A stretch of 64,000 bases of DNA from positions 642,533 through 706,532 of the forward strand of contig NZ_AP018316.1 in assembly GCF_002368115.1 (NCBI RefSeq), given 5' to 3'. The translations under genes were made by a program, and so were the position numbers. Origin of the DNA: Dolichospermum compactum NIES-806. GTDB lineage: Bacteria; Cyanobacteriota; Cyanobacteriia; Cyanobacteriales; Nostocaceae. Position 1 is the first letter of the stretch. Every line of letters starts with the position of its first letter. This document shows, one piece after another, positions 9,673 through 18,716 of the stretch. The notes under the pieces are model-generated. The model made no database searches. It was not told the DNA's origin and worked only from the letters and a program-made list of their open reading frames with translations.

Positions 9673-10380
9673 TTAACTCCTGATTGGGCGCAGACCCTGC
9701 GCCCCTACATCCTCAAGTCCTGGTGGCAATGGTTCACCACATAATTGGTGGATATTGATAATTCGTTCAAAAATCTGTGGATATGCCTGACGATAATCGG
9801 GGATTAGTGCTAAAGGACTCAATAAAGCAGCTGCTGCAATATCAGCTATACTCAAACGGCTACCCACTAAATAATCATCTTTTTGCCAATACATAGACAA
9901 TACTAACAAAGCATTAGCGAGTCTTTTTTTAGCTAATTCAACGGTAGTATCATTAATACCATATTGTTGTCTGACTACTTTAATCACCATTTGACTAAAT
10001 AGTGATGGGTCAATTACCTTACCTTCACCAGCGCGAAATTGATAATATACAAATCTAGTAGCTGTGCCTATACTTTCATCTAACCAATCTTCTAACATCG
10101 CAGCTTGAGTTTGCTGTTCTGAATTGGGTAGAAACAAACTAGGTTCGGGTTGATAGGTTTCTAAAAATTTAAAAATTTCCGTAGAGTCGCCAATAGCTTG
10201 GGGTTGTCCGACAATTTGGGGTAACAGCACAGGTAATGTTGTCAATCCAGTTAAGGGCTTTACCCTCAAGATGTGCATACCTGGAGTGAGATTTTCGGTT
10301 TGATAACTAATTCCTTTATAACCCAATGCCAATCTGGCTTTGCGACAATAATGAGATGTACTAAATTGCAGTAACAGCAT
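9673..10380 (-). CDS. glutathione S-transferase family protein
   Basis: A 235-aa GST-fold protein. The N-terminal thioredoxin-like domain begins LLLQFSTSHYCRKARLAL with a CxxR-like active-site region, and TTLPVLLP supplies the cis-proline of the glutathione site. The C-terminal helical domain contains DYLVGSRLSIADIAAAALL. The last about 12 residues (DVGAQGLRPIRS) are encoded by an interspersed hairpin repeat, GGGCGCAG...CTGCGCCC at about 9685-9705, so the native C-terminus has probably been rewritten. The substrate is unknown; a detoxification or redox role is inferred from the family. Confidence 0.85.
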   Translation of the reverse strand: MLLLQFSTSHYCRKARLALGYKGISYQTENLTPGMHILRVKPLTGLTTLPVLLPQIVGQPQAIGDSTEIFKFLETYQPEPSLFLPNSEQQTQAAMLEDWLDESIGTATRFVYYQFRAGEGKVIDPSLFSQMVIKVVRQQYGINDTTVELAKKRLANALLVLSMYWQKDDYLVGSRLSIADIAAAALLSPLALIPDYRQAYPQIFERIINIHQLCGEPLPPGLEDVGAQGLRPIRS

Positions 10381-10623
10381 ACATTGAGATTAATTTGGTT
10401 ACTGACAAACAAATATAGAAAAAGTCAAACTGGGCGAGAACTGAATCTAGCCCAGAAGCAAAACCTGATGAATGTTTCTTTTTTTTACCCAACTTAACAC
10501 TGTTAGGCAGTTGAATCTTTATTTTTTAATCTACAAACTATCTTAACTTTCTCAGTAGAGTTTTGTAGAAAATAGTTTTTTAAGATGTCAACTACCCAGG
10601 AGAGGTTAATATTTTACCCTATA

Positions 10624-10884
10624 CTAAGGGTTTTTGGGAGTAGCTGCGGGAGATGTGGTCGCCGCAGGAGATGTGGTCGCCGCAGGAGATGTGGTCGCAT
10701 CAGGAGATGTGGTCGCCGCGGGAGATGTGGTCGCTGCGGGGGTAGCACCAGTATCTGCTGGTTCGCCACCTGTTGTTGCTGCTGGAGAACTGGTATTACC
10801 TGCTGGTTCACCACCACCCTCACAAGCTCCAAGCATGGTAGCCAGACTTAACATTAGAGCCAAACCAAAAATTCTTGTCTTCAT
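10624..10884 (-). CDS. small lipoprotein with ATTSPA hexapeptide repeats
   Basis: An 86-aa predicted lipoprotein. The chosen ATG at 10884 follows AGAGGAG and gives a signal peptide ending in the lipobox LGAC, so Cys20 or so would be lipidated. The mature part has no domain: after GGGEPAGN it is about six copies of ATTSPA/ATTSPD. The repeats are 18 bp long in DNA (about 10636-10745) and nearly identical, so copy number is likely to vary. An upstream in-frame start 60 bp earlier would spoil the signal peptide and was rejected. Function unknown. Confidence 0.7.
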   Translation of the reverse strand: MKTRIFGLALMLSLATMLGACEGGGEPAGNTSSPAATTGGEPADTGATPAATTSPAATTSPDATTSPAATTSPAATTSPAATPKNP

Positions 10885-11171
10885 AACTCCTCTTTCACCA
10901 ATTGTGGCAATAAAATATGCAGCCTGTTGAATAAGATACCTCATTTATTGATTTTTTTTAAGGGCTTTCTGATTACATATTTCAACTCATTCTTTTTTGT
11001 AACATTCTTGTAGATTATATGTAATACAAAGAGGGCGTAATTAAAGGTTACAATGGTCTCGATTCTTGCCCTAAAAAGAGTGAGATTGAAAACTTAGACG
11101 GTTCTTTTTTTTGTAACTTTGGGCAAAATCTAAATTAAGTCAAAAATAAAGTATTTATTATCAAAAAAATC

Positions 11172-11837
11172 ATGGCTTTTGAACGTAAATCAGCAGTTTC
11201 CGCAAAAAATACCTGGTTTTGGGGTAACTCTCCTGGGTCATTGAATAAACGACGTTCTCGAAGTTTTAATCAGAAAAACCAGACTTCCTCCCGATTACAT
11301 AGTGAAGCGATCGCCGTTAAATCGTCTAGTCCCCGAAATGCTTGGCTGAATTTCTTAGGTTCTCGCAGAAATAAAACAGCAGTTGGCACCGCAAATTTAG
11401 ACGCGGGTAAACAACAAACTACTGGTATTAATAGACAATCAAATACTGCTGTTTATAGGATGAGTAATACTCCAATCATGCCTGAATGGTTACTACGTAT
11501 ATACATAGTCAATCGCTATTCGTCAATTTTAGCATTTTTATTAGTGGTAGCAACATTAGTAGTTTATGGTTGGACTGTATATTCACAAGAGCTTTGGAGT
11601 GATTCTTACCGTAAGCTACAAAGCTTACAACGTCATGAGCGACAGTTAAATACTGCTAATGCAACACTAACTAGCAAAATGGCACAGGAGGCGGAACAGC
11701 CTGGTACGGAACTAGTATCACCAACTTCTAAGGGGACAATTTTCTTACCACCAACATCCAATAATTATCCTCAGTCGTCATCCTCAACTTCTCAACCAGA
11801 ACCGCAACCAGAACCCCCTTCTCCATTAGGATATTAA
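11172..11837 (+). CDS. single-pass membrane protein upstream of ftsI, FtsL-like topology
   Basis: A 221-aa protein with a basic, low-complexity cytoplasmic N-terminus (about 1-112), one membrane helix near residues 117-136 (SSILAFLLVVATLVVYGWTV), then a short predicted coiled coil (SYRKLQSLQRHERQLNTANA) and a Pro/Ser/Gln-rich periplasmic tail. The tail and cytoplasmic part are longer than in E. coli FtsL (about 120 aa), but the topology and the place directly before ftsI are those of the divisome protein FtsL. Family identity is inference from context. A gap of 53 bp separates it from ftsI. Confidence 0.7.
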   Translation: MAFERKSAVSAKNTWFWGNSPGSLNKRRSRSFNQKNQTSSRLHSEAIAVKSSSPRNAWLNFLGSRRNKTAVGTANLDAGKQQTTGINRQSNTAVYRMSNTPIMPEWLLRIYIVNRYSSILAFLLVVATLVVYGWTVYSQELWSDSYRKLQSLQRHERQLNTANATLTSKMAQEAEQPGTELVSPTSKGTIFLPPTSNNYPQSSSSTSQPEPQPEPPSPLGY

Positions 11838-11890
11838 TTGGTGATTGGTGATTGGTAATTTTCTTCTTCCTCCTTTCTTCCTCCGAACTC

Positions 11891-13723
11891 ATGCTAAAGT
11901 CATCACTTAAAACACAACTTAGAAATCTACGTAATTTAGAATTCAGACGCAAACGAAAGTTTTCTAGACAGACTCAATCAGAAAATATTGAGCCAAAAAC
12001 ACCGGAAACTACACCTAACATTCAATTACGACTGTTTACTGTCTGGGGTGTGTTAATGATGGCTATGGTAGGTTTGGTATTTAACTTATATCAATTACAA
12101 ATTGTTCAGGGAAAAAAGCTGACTAAGAAGGCGCGAAATCAGCAAATGGTGAATGTGCGCCCTTATATGCCTCGTCGTCCGGTAGTAGATCGAGGTAATA
12201 ATGTGTTGGCTATTGATCGTCCCGTTTATACTGTATATAGTCATCCTAAGTTATTCGATCTATCCCAGGAAGAAATCGCGGAGAAAATCGCGCCAATTAT
12301 CGGCAAAGAAAAGGCTGATCTGGTCAAAACATTCCAAAGTAAACGGAGTGGAATTTTACTAGCTTCTGGGGTCTCTGAAGACATTACTGATAAGTTAATC
12401 TCACTGCGTTTGAATGGGTTTGAGTTTATTCAAAAATACTCCCGATTTTATCCCCAAGATGATTTGGTGGCGGATGTGGTGGGCTATGTTAATCTTGACC
12501 GTCGTGGTCAAGCTGGTGTGGAATATAGTCAGGAGAAGTTGCTAGAACGTTCTGGACAAACCGTGCGGATGAGTAAGTCGGGAAATGGGTCGTTGATGCC
12601 GAATTATGTTACCGAGGGATTTCTGAATTCTGATGATTTAAAAATGCAATTGACTATTGATAGTCGTGTGCAACGGGTAGCCCGGGCGGCGTTAAAAGAG
12701 CAGATGACTAAATTTAGTGCCAAACGGGGCGCGGTGATTGTCATGGATGCAGTGGATGGTTCTTTATTGGCTTTGGTTTCTCAGCCTACCTATAATCCGA
12801 ATCAATATGCTAAGTCTGATATTTCTCTGTTCAAAAATTGGACTGTGGCTGATCTTTATGAACCGGGATCAACTTTTAAGCCAGTGAATGTGGCGATCGC
12901 TCTCGAAAATGGCGCAATCAAACCCGACGACACTTTTGAAGATCCTGGTTCTATTAAAATCGGCACACATACAATCAAAAATGCCGAAAAAACTGGTTAT
13001 CGCCGATTAACTATTCCGGAAATTTTACAAACTTCTAGTAATATCGGCATGGTGAGAATGATTCAACGAATAAAACCATCCATATACTACAACTGGCTAG
13101 AACGTTTAGGGTTAGGACAAAAAGTTGATACAGATTTACCCTTTGAAGTTATTGGTCAATTAAAAAGTCAAGAACAATTTATTTCTTCAGCCATTGAACC
13201 AGCTACTACATCTTTTGGACAAGGTTTTTCTCTGACTCCATTACAACTGGTACAACTTAGTGGTGCATTAGCTAATGGGGGTAAATTAGTCAAACCTCAT
13301 GTAGTCCGAGGACTAATTGATACCAAGGGCGGAATGCACTATTCAATTACTCTTCCAGAACCAAGACAAATTTTCTCAGCTACAACCACTCAAAGGGTTG
13401 TGGAAATGATGGAAACAGTAGTCAGTTCAGGTACTGGTAAAGCAGCGAGAATTTCAGGATATCGAATTGGTGGCAAAACAGGAACAGCGCAAAAAGCTAG
13501 TCCTAATGGTGGATATATTAAGGGTGCAAGAATTACCAGTTTTGTCGCTATTTTGCCGGTGGAAGCTCCCCGTTATGTGGTGTTTGCAGTTGTGGATGAA
13601 CCAAAGGGAGAAAATGCCTATGGTTCTACTGTAGCCGCACCAATTGTGAAAACTGTAATGGAATCACTAATTCCCATTGAACAAATTCCACCTAGTCAGG
13701 AAAAGGTGGAAGAGAAAAAGTGA
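11891..13723 (+). CDS. ftsI: septal peptidoglycan transpeptidase FtsI / class B PBP
   Basis: A 610-aa class B penicillin-binding protein that crosslinks septal peptidoglycan. One N-terminal membrane helix lies around residues 50-65, followed by a dimerisation domain and the transpeptidase domain. Catalytic motifs are SxxK as STFK (Ser327), SxN as SSN (382-384) and KTG (529-531). I chose ATG 11891; an upstream in-frame start at 11852 falls in a repeat-like stretch (GTGATTGGTGATTGG) and adds a hydrophobic N-terminus not expected of the family. It is probably co-transcribed with the FtsL-like gene. Confidence 0.95.
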   Translation: MLKSSLKTQLRNLRNLEFRRKRKFSRQTQSENIEPKTPETTPNIQLRLFTVWGVLMMAMVGLVFNLYQLQIVQGKKLTKKARNQQMVNVRPYMPRRPVVDRGNNVLAIDRPVYTVYSHPKLFDLSQEEIAEKIAPIIGKEKADLVKTFQSKRSGILLASGVSEDITDKLISLRLNGFEFIQKYSRFYPQDDLVADVVGYVNLDRRGQAGVEYSQEKLLERSGQTVRMSKSGNGSLMPNYVTEGFLNSDDLKMQLTIDSRVQRVARAALKEQMTKFSAKRGAVIVMDAVDGSLLALVSQPTYNPNQYAKSDISLFKNWTVADLYEPGSTFKPVNVAIALENGAIKPDDTFEDPGSIKIGTHTIKNAEKTGYRRLTIPEILQTSSNIGMVRMIQRIKPSIYYNWLERLGLGQKVDTDLPFEVIGQLKSQEQFISSAIEPATTSFGQGFSLTPLQLVQLSGALANGGKLVKPHVVRGLIDTKGGMHYSITLPEPRQIFSATTTQRVVEMMETVVSSGTGKAARISGYRIGGKTGTAQKASPNGGYIKGARITSFVAILPVEAPRYVVFAVVDEPKGENAYGSTVAAPIVKTVMESLIPIEQIPPSQEKVEEKK

Positions 13724-13759
13724 TTGGTCATTAGTCATTGGTCATTAGTAATCCAAAAT

Positions 13760-14869
13760 CTAAAATCTAAAATTGCCATAAGTTTGTTTGAGAGTGGATT
13801 CAATTGAACCTGAATTTTGGAATAACTTAATTAATTCATGAGATTTTGTTGTTTTCTCAGATAAAATAACTTTCAGTGGGGTTAAAAACTCCAGATCAGG
13901 ATCATCTTTAAGGGCAATTTCTGCAACTTGTAAAAGTTTCTGAGAATTAGCAAAAACGTCTTCATTTTCAAAGCCTAATTTTGCCGAAATTTGGTGTAAA
14001 TTAGCATCAGGTATAATTGCTCTACCTAGTAAAGTTTCATCTAATATTAAACCTTTTAATAAAGCTAATAAACCTGCATAAATAGCGAAATTCTCACAAC
14101 TATCACAAGCTTTAAATTCTATTCGTCCCACTTCTGCGGGAATACGGGCAATTTTTGTTAATGAGGGGACACTTTTAATTAATTCTTCTGCCTTTTCCAC
14201 AAAAACTAATGTGGCGGATCTTTTTCCGGTTCTGATAAATGTTCTCACTGATAAACCTGTCCATAAACCACCATTGTAAAAAGGAGAACTATAACTAAAA
14301 GGAATGATGTAAGGGCTGTAATAAGTTAACTTTTTACCAATATCAATTAACTTTTCCGTAGACAAATTTGCTAGAGAAATATTCAAATCTGGTCCATAAG
14401 AAACCATATAAATATGAGCAGTTTGTTCATCTGGATAAGATTGTAATTGCCTAATTTCAAAATCATTTAATGGAGGTTGTGGTTTAAATACGCAAGTATA
14501 AGGGTTAAAACTGGCTAAAACTGGTGAAAATCCAAAATTTGCAGCAACATCACTCAGTAAAATAAAACTTGCGGTTAATTCATCAATTGCCCCTTGAATA
14601 GTAGAGTGGATAGTTGTTCTAATTTCGATGCCTTTAGCTACACAGTCAATTACCTCTTCAGAGTCGCTAAATCTTTCAAATCCTTCAATATACCAACGCT
14701 TTTTTTTAATCCCAGCATCACCAACTCTTAATTGTGGGTAGTCAGTGGAATAGATGGGTAATTTGTCAACCATTTGCTGAAAATCTGCAAATTTTGTATT
14801 ATGGAAATCTGCAAACTTTTCTTGATCATTGAGAAAAGCAACTTCATGTTCAATACCAAAGCAGAACAT
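13760..14869 (-). CDS. gshA: glutamate-cysteine ligase, cyanobacterial type
   Basis: A 369-aa protein matching the cyanobacterial glutamate-cysteine ligase family, the first step of glutathione synthesis. The start MFCFGIEHEVAF carries the conserved EHE of the ATP-grasp-like GCS fold, GIEIRTTIH the second acidic strand and VGRIEFKACDSCENFA the C-terminal substrate region. Length is close to the usual 370-390 aa. It is transcribed away from the TerB-type gene; ftsI converges on it with a 36-bp gap. Confidence 0.88.
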   Translation of the reverse strand: MFCFGIEHEVAFLNDQEKFADFHNTKFADFQQMVDKLPIYSTDYPQLRVGDAGIKKKRWYIEGFERFSDSEEVIDCVAKGIEIRTTIHSTIQGAIDELTASFILLSDVAANFGFSPVLASFNPYTCVFKPQPPLNDFEIRQLQSYPDEQTAHIYMVSYGPDLNISLANLSTEKLIDIGKKLTYYSPYIIPFSYSSPFYNGGLWTGLSVRTFIRTGKRSATLVFVEKAEELIKSVPSLTKIARIPAEVGRIEFKACDSCENFAIYAGLLALLKGLILDETLLGRAIIPDANLHQISAKLGFENEDVFANSQKLLQVAEIALKDDPDLEFLTPLKVILSEKTTKSHELIKLFQNSGSIESTLKQTYGNFRF

Positions 14870-15139
14870 ACTCTATACCTAATTAATGACAAATATAATC
14901 AATTATATCTATATTTGATGCCGTTGGGAATCAACGCTGCTGAGTTCAGGTTAAAAAGTAGTTATATCGTAGGTTGAGTTAACGCCAGGAAATCCCAAAA
15001 AATTCCTACTCATGTTGGGTTAAAAGTCGTTCAAATCAAGCTAAATTTCCTTTATTTTTGCCAATTAAATGTACAGAAATTTAGTTCTTTTCAAGGTAGT
15101 TTAAGGTGAACTAATAAAAATTACAAGGCGTGAGTTTTT

Positions 15140-15814
15140 ATGACAACTACTGCTCAAACTCCTTACAGTAGCGAACAAATTATTGCGTGGTTACGTGGAT
15201 TACTGACCATTGCTTGGGCTGATGGTAATTTTGATACTCAAGAACAGGAATTAATTACTAATCTTACCAAAGATGAATTAGCCCCTGCCATTGACTGGGA
15301 TTCTTTAGAGATAATTGAACCAGATGAATTAGCGGCTATATTAGGTAAAGGTACACCTGTAGCGGAAAATTTCTTGCGGACAGCGGTAATGGTAGCGATC
15401 GCCGATGGTATATACTCACCTAGTGAAGATGACCTCCTACAGCAATTGTGTCAAAAATTAGAACTGCAAGAAAGTTTACTCACAGCCTTACGTAATACCC
15501 TAGAAGATACCACACAAACCACCGATTTCCCCTCTACTGGACTTCAAGCCCCACACCCCGACGCTTTAACTCCCTTGCGTCAATGGTTAGACGGATTAGA
15601 TATTCAAGACCCCAGAGTGGCGAAATTTTTGTGTAAGATGATTCCTTCCCAATGTCCCTTTGAAAGAGATGTCACCTTATTTGGCCGGAAAATAGTTCAT
15701 ATTCCGCCCCTGTGTAAAATTAACCCCCTTTATGAACAAATGGTAGGTTTACGCTTCCGCGCCCTTTCCTACCTAGCAGATGACTGTGGGGAAGATGTTA
15801 CACCTTATATTTAA
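15140..15814 (+). CDS. TerB-like domain plus Mo-nitrogenase C-terminal-type domain
   Basis: A 224-aa protein with two parts. Residues about 15-120 are helical and resemble TerB/tellurite-resistance-type folds, with acidic metal-like loops WADGNFDTQE and IADGIYSPSEDD. Residues about 140-224 match the Pfam family named after the C-terminus of Mo-dependent nitrogenase proteins in cyanobacteria: DPRVAKFLCKMIPSQCPFER, then IPPLCKINPLYEQ and ALSYLADDCGED, with conserved Cys residues. Function is not established; it is often taken as a marker of diazotrophic relatives. No nif genes lie nearby. Confidence 0.8.
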   Translation: MTTTAQTPYSSEQIIAWLRGLLTIAWADGNFDTQEQELITNLTKDELAPAIDWDSLEIIEPDELAAILGKGTPVAENFLRTAVMVAIADGIYSPSEDDLLQQLCQKLELQESLLTALRNTLEDTTQTTDFPSTGLQAPHPDALTPLRQWLDGLDIQDPRVAKFLCKMIPSQCPFERDVTLFGRKIVHIPPLCKINPLYEQMVGLRFRALSYLADDCGEDVTPYI

Positions 15815-15832
15815 ATTAGTTGTTAGTAGTCA

Positions 15833-15885
15833 ATTGTTAGCGTGATTGACAACTGACAACTAACAACTGACAACTGACAACTGAC
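15833..15885. repeat. heptamer tandem repeat (CAACTGA type)
   Basis: Runs of GACAACT/AACTGAC units with some AACTAAC variants, ending 7 bp before the obgE start codon. It replaces any obvious ribosome-binding site, so obgE translation appears to start without a strong Shine-Dalgarno sequence. The same family is found before the start codons at 54587 and 55436. Confidence 0.85.
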
Positions 15886-15891
15886 TAAATT

Positions 15892-16932
15892 ATGCAATTT
15901 ATAGACCAATCAGTAATTGAAGTAGAAGCAGGTAACGGAGGCGATGGTATTGTCGCTTTTCGGAGAGAAAAATATGTCCCAGCAGGTGGTCCATCTGGTG
16001 GGAATGGCGGAAAAGGCGGTTCAGTAATTTTTGTAGGTAATACTAACCTACAAACCTTGTTAGATTTTCGATACAAGCATTTATTTAAGGCCCAAAATGG
16101 AGAACGTGGCGGTCCAAATAATTGCACTGGTGCAGGTGGGAAAGATCTAATTGTTGAAGTTCCTTGTGGTACTTCTGTATATGATGCCGTAACGAGTGTT
16201 TTACTATGCGATATAGTTGAACCCGGACAAAGTTTTCGAGTCGCAGAAGGTGGCAAAGGTGGACTGGGAAATCAACATTTTTTGAGTAACCGCAACCGCG
16301 TTCCCGAATATGCCCTCCCTGGTTTAGAAGGGGAAAAAAAGGTATTACGTTTAGAGTTAAAATTGTTAGCAGAAGTCGGAATTATTGGTTTACCAAATGC
16401 GGGAAAATCAACTTTAATTTCTTCTTTGTCCGCCGCACGTCCAAAAATCGCTGATTATCCCTTTACTACCTTAATTCCTAATTTGGGTGTAGTCAAAAAA
16501 CCCACAGGTGATGGTACAGTTTTCGCCGATATTCCGGGATTAATTGAAGGTGCTTCTCATGGTGCAGGTTTAGGTCATGATTTCTTGCGTCACATTGAAC
16601 GGACAAGGGTTTTATTACACTTAATTGATGCCACAAGTGAAGATGTCATCGCTGATTTCCATACTATTCAAGAAGAACTTAAAGCCTATGGACGAGGTTT
16701 AGCTAAACGTCCGCAAATTTTAGCATTAAATAAAATAGATGCTGTTGATAGAGAAACTGTTGATTTGGAAGCTTTAGCTACTCAATTAAATCATCTAGCT
16801 TTAGCACCAGTGTTCATAATTTCTGCCGTAACTCGCACGGGTTTAGATCCCATGATGCAGGAAATTTGGCGGATTTTAGATGAAATTAATTCGTTGGAAA
16901 ACCAGGAAGTTGCAGTTGAATTGATAAGTTGA
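15892..16932 (+). CDS. obgE: GTPase Obg / CgtA
   Basis: A 346-aa Obg GTPase, a ribosome-assembly and stress factor. The N-terminal glycine-rich Obg fold spans residues 1 to about 158 (repeated GGxGG segments such as GGPSGGNGGKGG). The G domain follows with G1 GLPNAGKST, G3 DIPGLIEGA and G4 NKID. Length matches cyanobacterial Obg, which lacks a long C-terminal extension. It is convergent with trmJ; the hairpin at 16989-17014 separates them. Confidence 0.97.
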   Translation: MQFIDQSVIEVEAGNGGDGIVAFRREKYVPAGGPSGGNGGKGGSVIFVGNTNLQTLLDFRYKHLFKAQNGERGGPNNCTGAGGKDLIVEVPCGTSVYDAVTSVLLCDIVEPGQSFRVAEGGKGGLGNQHFLSNRNRVPEYALPGLEGEKKVLRLELKLLAEVGIIGLPNAGKSTLISSLSAARPKIADYPFTTLIPNLGVVKKPTGDGTVFADIPGLIEGASHGAGLGHDFLRHIERTRVLLHLIDATSEDVIADFHTIQEELKAYGRGLAKRPQILALNKIDAVDRETVDLEALATQLNHLALAPVFIISAVTRTGLDPMMQEIWRILDEINSLENQEVAVELIS

Positions 16933-16988
16933 TTTTGTTGAGTATATAGCGTTTTTTAATTCAGTGAGGTATAAGAACCCCACCCCTA

Positions 16989-17014
16989 GCCCCTCCCCGC
17001 AAGCGAGGAGGGGG
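16989..17014. terminator. interspersed hairpin between convergent obgE and trmJ
   Basis: CCCCTCC and GGAGGGG pair around CCGCAAGCGA, a strong G/C stem 56 bp after obgE and 14 bp after the trmJ stop on the other strand. The same sequence sits between the next convergent pair (20241-20266). It is a dispersed repeat that could act as a two-way terminator; no long T-run follows. Confidence 0.55.
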
Positions 17015-17027
17015 ACTGGATTGTCAA

Positions 17028-17792
17028 TTAATCCAGCTTTTTAGGGTTTTTTCTATTAATTGCCCATTCTACCTGTCGTAAAATTCCTCGTAACATTCCC
17101 ACTTCTGTAGTTTGTAGATAAGCACGATTATATAAATGGCGAAATTTTTCCATCCGACTAGCTGCGGTGTGGGGATAAAGATAACCAATAGAAAGCAACA
17201 AAGATTCTAATTGCTGATAGAATCCTTCCATAGCATCTAATGGGGCAATTTCTGAATCGGGTATATTCTGATCTGTAAATAAGTTAGTAGATTGTGATAA
17301 TTCATAACAACAAATAGAAACCGCTGTAGCTAAATTCAAAGATGGATATTCGGGATTGGTAGGAATAAAAACTAATTTGTGGGCATAATTTAATTCTTCA
17401 TTAGTTAATCCTCTATCTTCTCTACCAAAAATTAAAGCTACAGGCTTTTCTGCTTCTGCTAATAACCAGGGTAAAGCGGTGTGAGGGGTATCTAGGGGTA
17501 GTTCTCCACTGTATTCCCGTCCCATAGTAGCAACGGCACGGACACAGCCCTGTAAGGCTTGTGGTAATGTGTCTACTATGACCGCAGATTCTAGAATATC
17601 TTTACCATGAACTGCCATTTTTAAGGCATCGTCTGATGTGCGATCGCATTGAGGATTGACTAATATTAGTTTAGATAAGCCAAAATTTTTCATAACTCTG
17701 GCCACTGAACCGACATTCAATGGACCGGCTGGTTCTACTAAGACGATAATTACGTTGTTGTAACTGGTTTTTATATGAATATTTTCTGTCAT
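17028..17792 (-). CDS. trmJ: TrmJ-type tRNA 2'-O-methyltransferase (SPOUT)
   Basis: A 254-aa SPOUT RNA methyltransferase of the TrmJ/TrmH group, expected to methylate the ribose at tRNA position 32 with SAM. Motif 1 is VEPAGPLNVGSVARVMKNFG, motif 2 LIFGREDRGLTNEEL and motif 3 IPTNPEYPSLNLATAVSICC, which form the trefoil knot. A C-terminal helical extension (about 175-254) is as in TrmJ. Substrate specificity is inferred from family similarity. Confidence 0.9.
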   Translation of the reverse strand: MTENIHIKTSYNNVIIVLVEPAGPLNVGSVARVMKNFGLSKLILVNPQCDRTSDDALKMAVHGKDILESAVIVDTLPQALQGCVRAVATMGREYSGELPLDTPHTALPWLLAEAEKPVALIFGREDRGLTNEELNYAHKLVFIPTNPEYPSLNLATAVSICCYELSQSTNLFTDQNIPDSEIAPLDAMEGFYQQLESLLLSIGYLYPHTAASRMEKFRHLYNRAYLQTTEVGMLRGILRQVEWAINRKNPKKLD

Positions 17793-17843
17793 TGAAAGAG
17801 TCTAGCAAAGAAAGTAATAATGATATTAGTATCCAGCAAGTAT

Positions 17844-18049
17844 CTACCATTCATCAAAGTCAACCTTTTCACAATCTTGTTTTATTGCTTCACTCATTAG
17901 CTGTAAATCTTCTTTATGTATTGAACCTGCAAAATGCAGTAATTGTTTACCGGGAACACCTTTGATTTTTGAACTTGTTAAATTACGGGCAAATTCTAAG
18001 ACTTGATATTGCAAGTATTGAGGCAGAATTTTTAATTGTTCAATAACTT
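17844..18049 (-). pseudogene. truncated DUF2281/VapB-like antitoxin remnant
   Basis: A reading frame without a start codon encodes about 68 residues: VIEQLKILPQYLQYQVLEFA, later GVPGKQLLHFAGSI and a C-terminal VDFDEW. This resembles small cyanobacterial antitoxins of the DUF2281 type. An in-frame TAG lies directly upstream, so the native N-terminus has been lost, and no toxin gene follows. It sits at the edge of the inverted-repeat block starting at 18114. Confidence 0.6.
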
Positions 18050-18113
18050 GCTACCACGATCTGAAAAGGTCAGACCTCTTGACCGCAATCACATTATAAC
18101 AATTCAAAGAATT

Positions 18114-18609
18114 AATGAACCACGAAGGCACGAAGAACACGAAGGAAGAGAAAGAAGAAGAAGAGTTAAGAGGAGAGAATGATGCGTTTAATGCCTTCTT
18201 TGAGGACGGGAACGTTAAAATTGATGAGAAGACCAAGAGGACAATTAGTCATTTTTAAATAAGAAATAACTTGCGCTTCATGAATAGGGGCTAACTTTTC
18301 CACAGCCTTCAATTCAACAACTAGGGAATCACCAACCAGAAAATCTAATTCACCTTCACCAATCGGATAACCTTTGTATTTTACTGCTACTAAATGTTTA
18401 GGTTTATGAGGTATTCCCTTCCCCGTAAACGAAACTCCAAACCTAAAGCCTCTTGATATACCCTCTCCAAAAACCCCGCACCCAACATCCTATGCACCTC
18501 AATACCCGCCCCAATCACAGCATAAGCCAACCTCTCCACCTCATCACCCAACCTCCTCATTCTTCCTTCTTCCTCTTCCTTCGTGTTCTTCGTGCCTTCG
18601 TGGTTCATT
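18114..18609. repeat. 37-bp inverted repeats bracketing the GxxExxY remnant
   Basis: A 37-bp sequence beginning AATGAACCACGAAGG lies at 18114-18150 and, inverted, at 18573-18609. The right arm contains the start codon and first 12 codons of the GxxExxY reading frame. The left arm is the same coding sequence pointing outward from the gene's 3' end. Purine-rich imperfect similarity extends beyond both arms. The block resembles a non-autonomous mobile unit or an inverted partial duplication. Confidence 0.75.
18166..18608 (-). pseudogene. GxxExxY protein, frameshifted
   Basis: The first 66 codons encode a GxxExxY-family start: AYAVIGAGIEVHRMLGAGF then ERVYQEALGLEF. The frame then breaks near 18410-18425 in a G-rich stretch, and the rest continues in another frame: HLVAVKYKGYPIGEGELDFL, VVELKAVEKLAPIHEAQVISY and a stop at 18166. 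GxxExxY proteins are about 125-aa nuclease-like proteins of unknown role, scattered by transfer. The two fragments together cover the whole family length, so this is a recently broken gene. Confidence 0.75.
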
Positions 18610-18716
18610 TCCTCTTACCTTCTTACACTCTATCATGTAGCAATTATATATCCAATTACCCCCGCTTAGGCTAAAATTGTTTACAATAAAAGTCTATTTT
18701 TCCTGCATTAAATATT

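Noticed and set aside
10585..10930. Cys/Arg-rich and Val/Ala-rich open frames opposite or beside the small lipoprotein
   Set aside because: They are shadow translations of the 18-bp repeats; only the frame with a signal peptide and lipobox is credible.
11852..11890. Longer N-terminus for ftsI
   Set aside because: The extra codons come from a GTGATTGG repeat run and a T-rich stretch, and add a hydrophobic leader that is not expected of the family.
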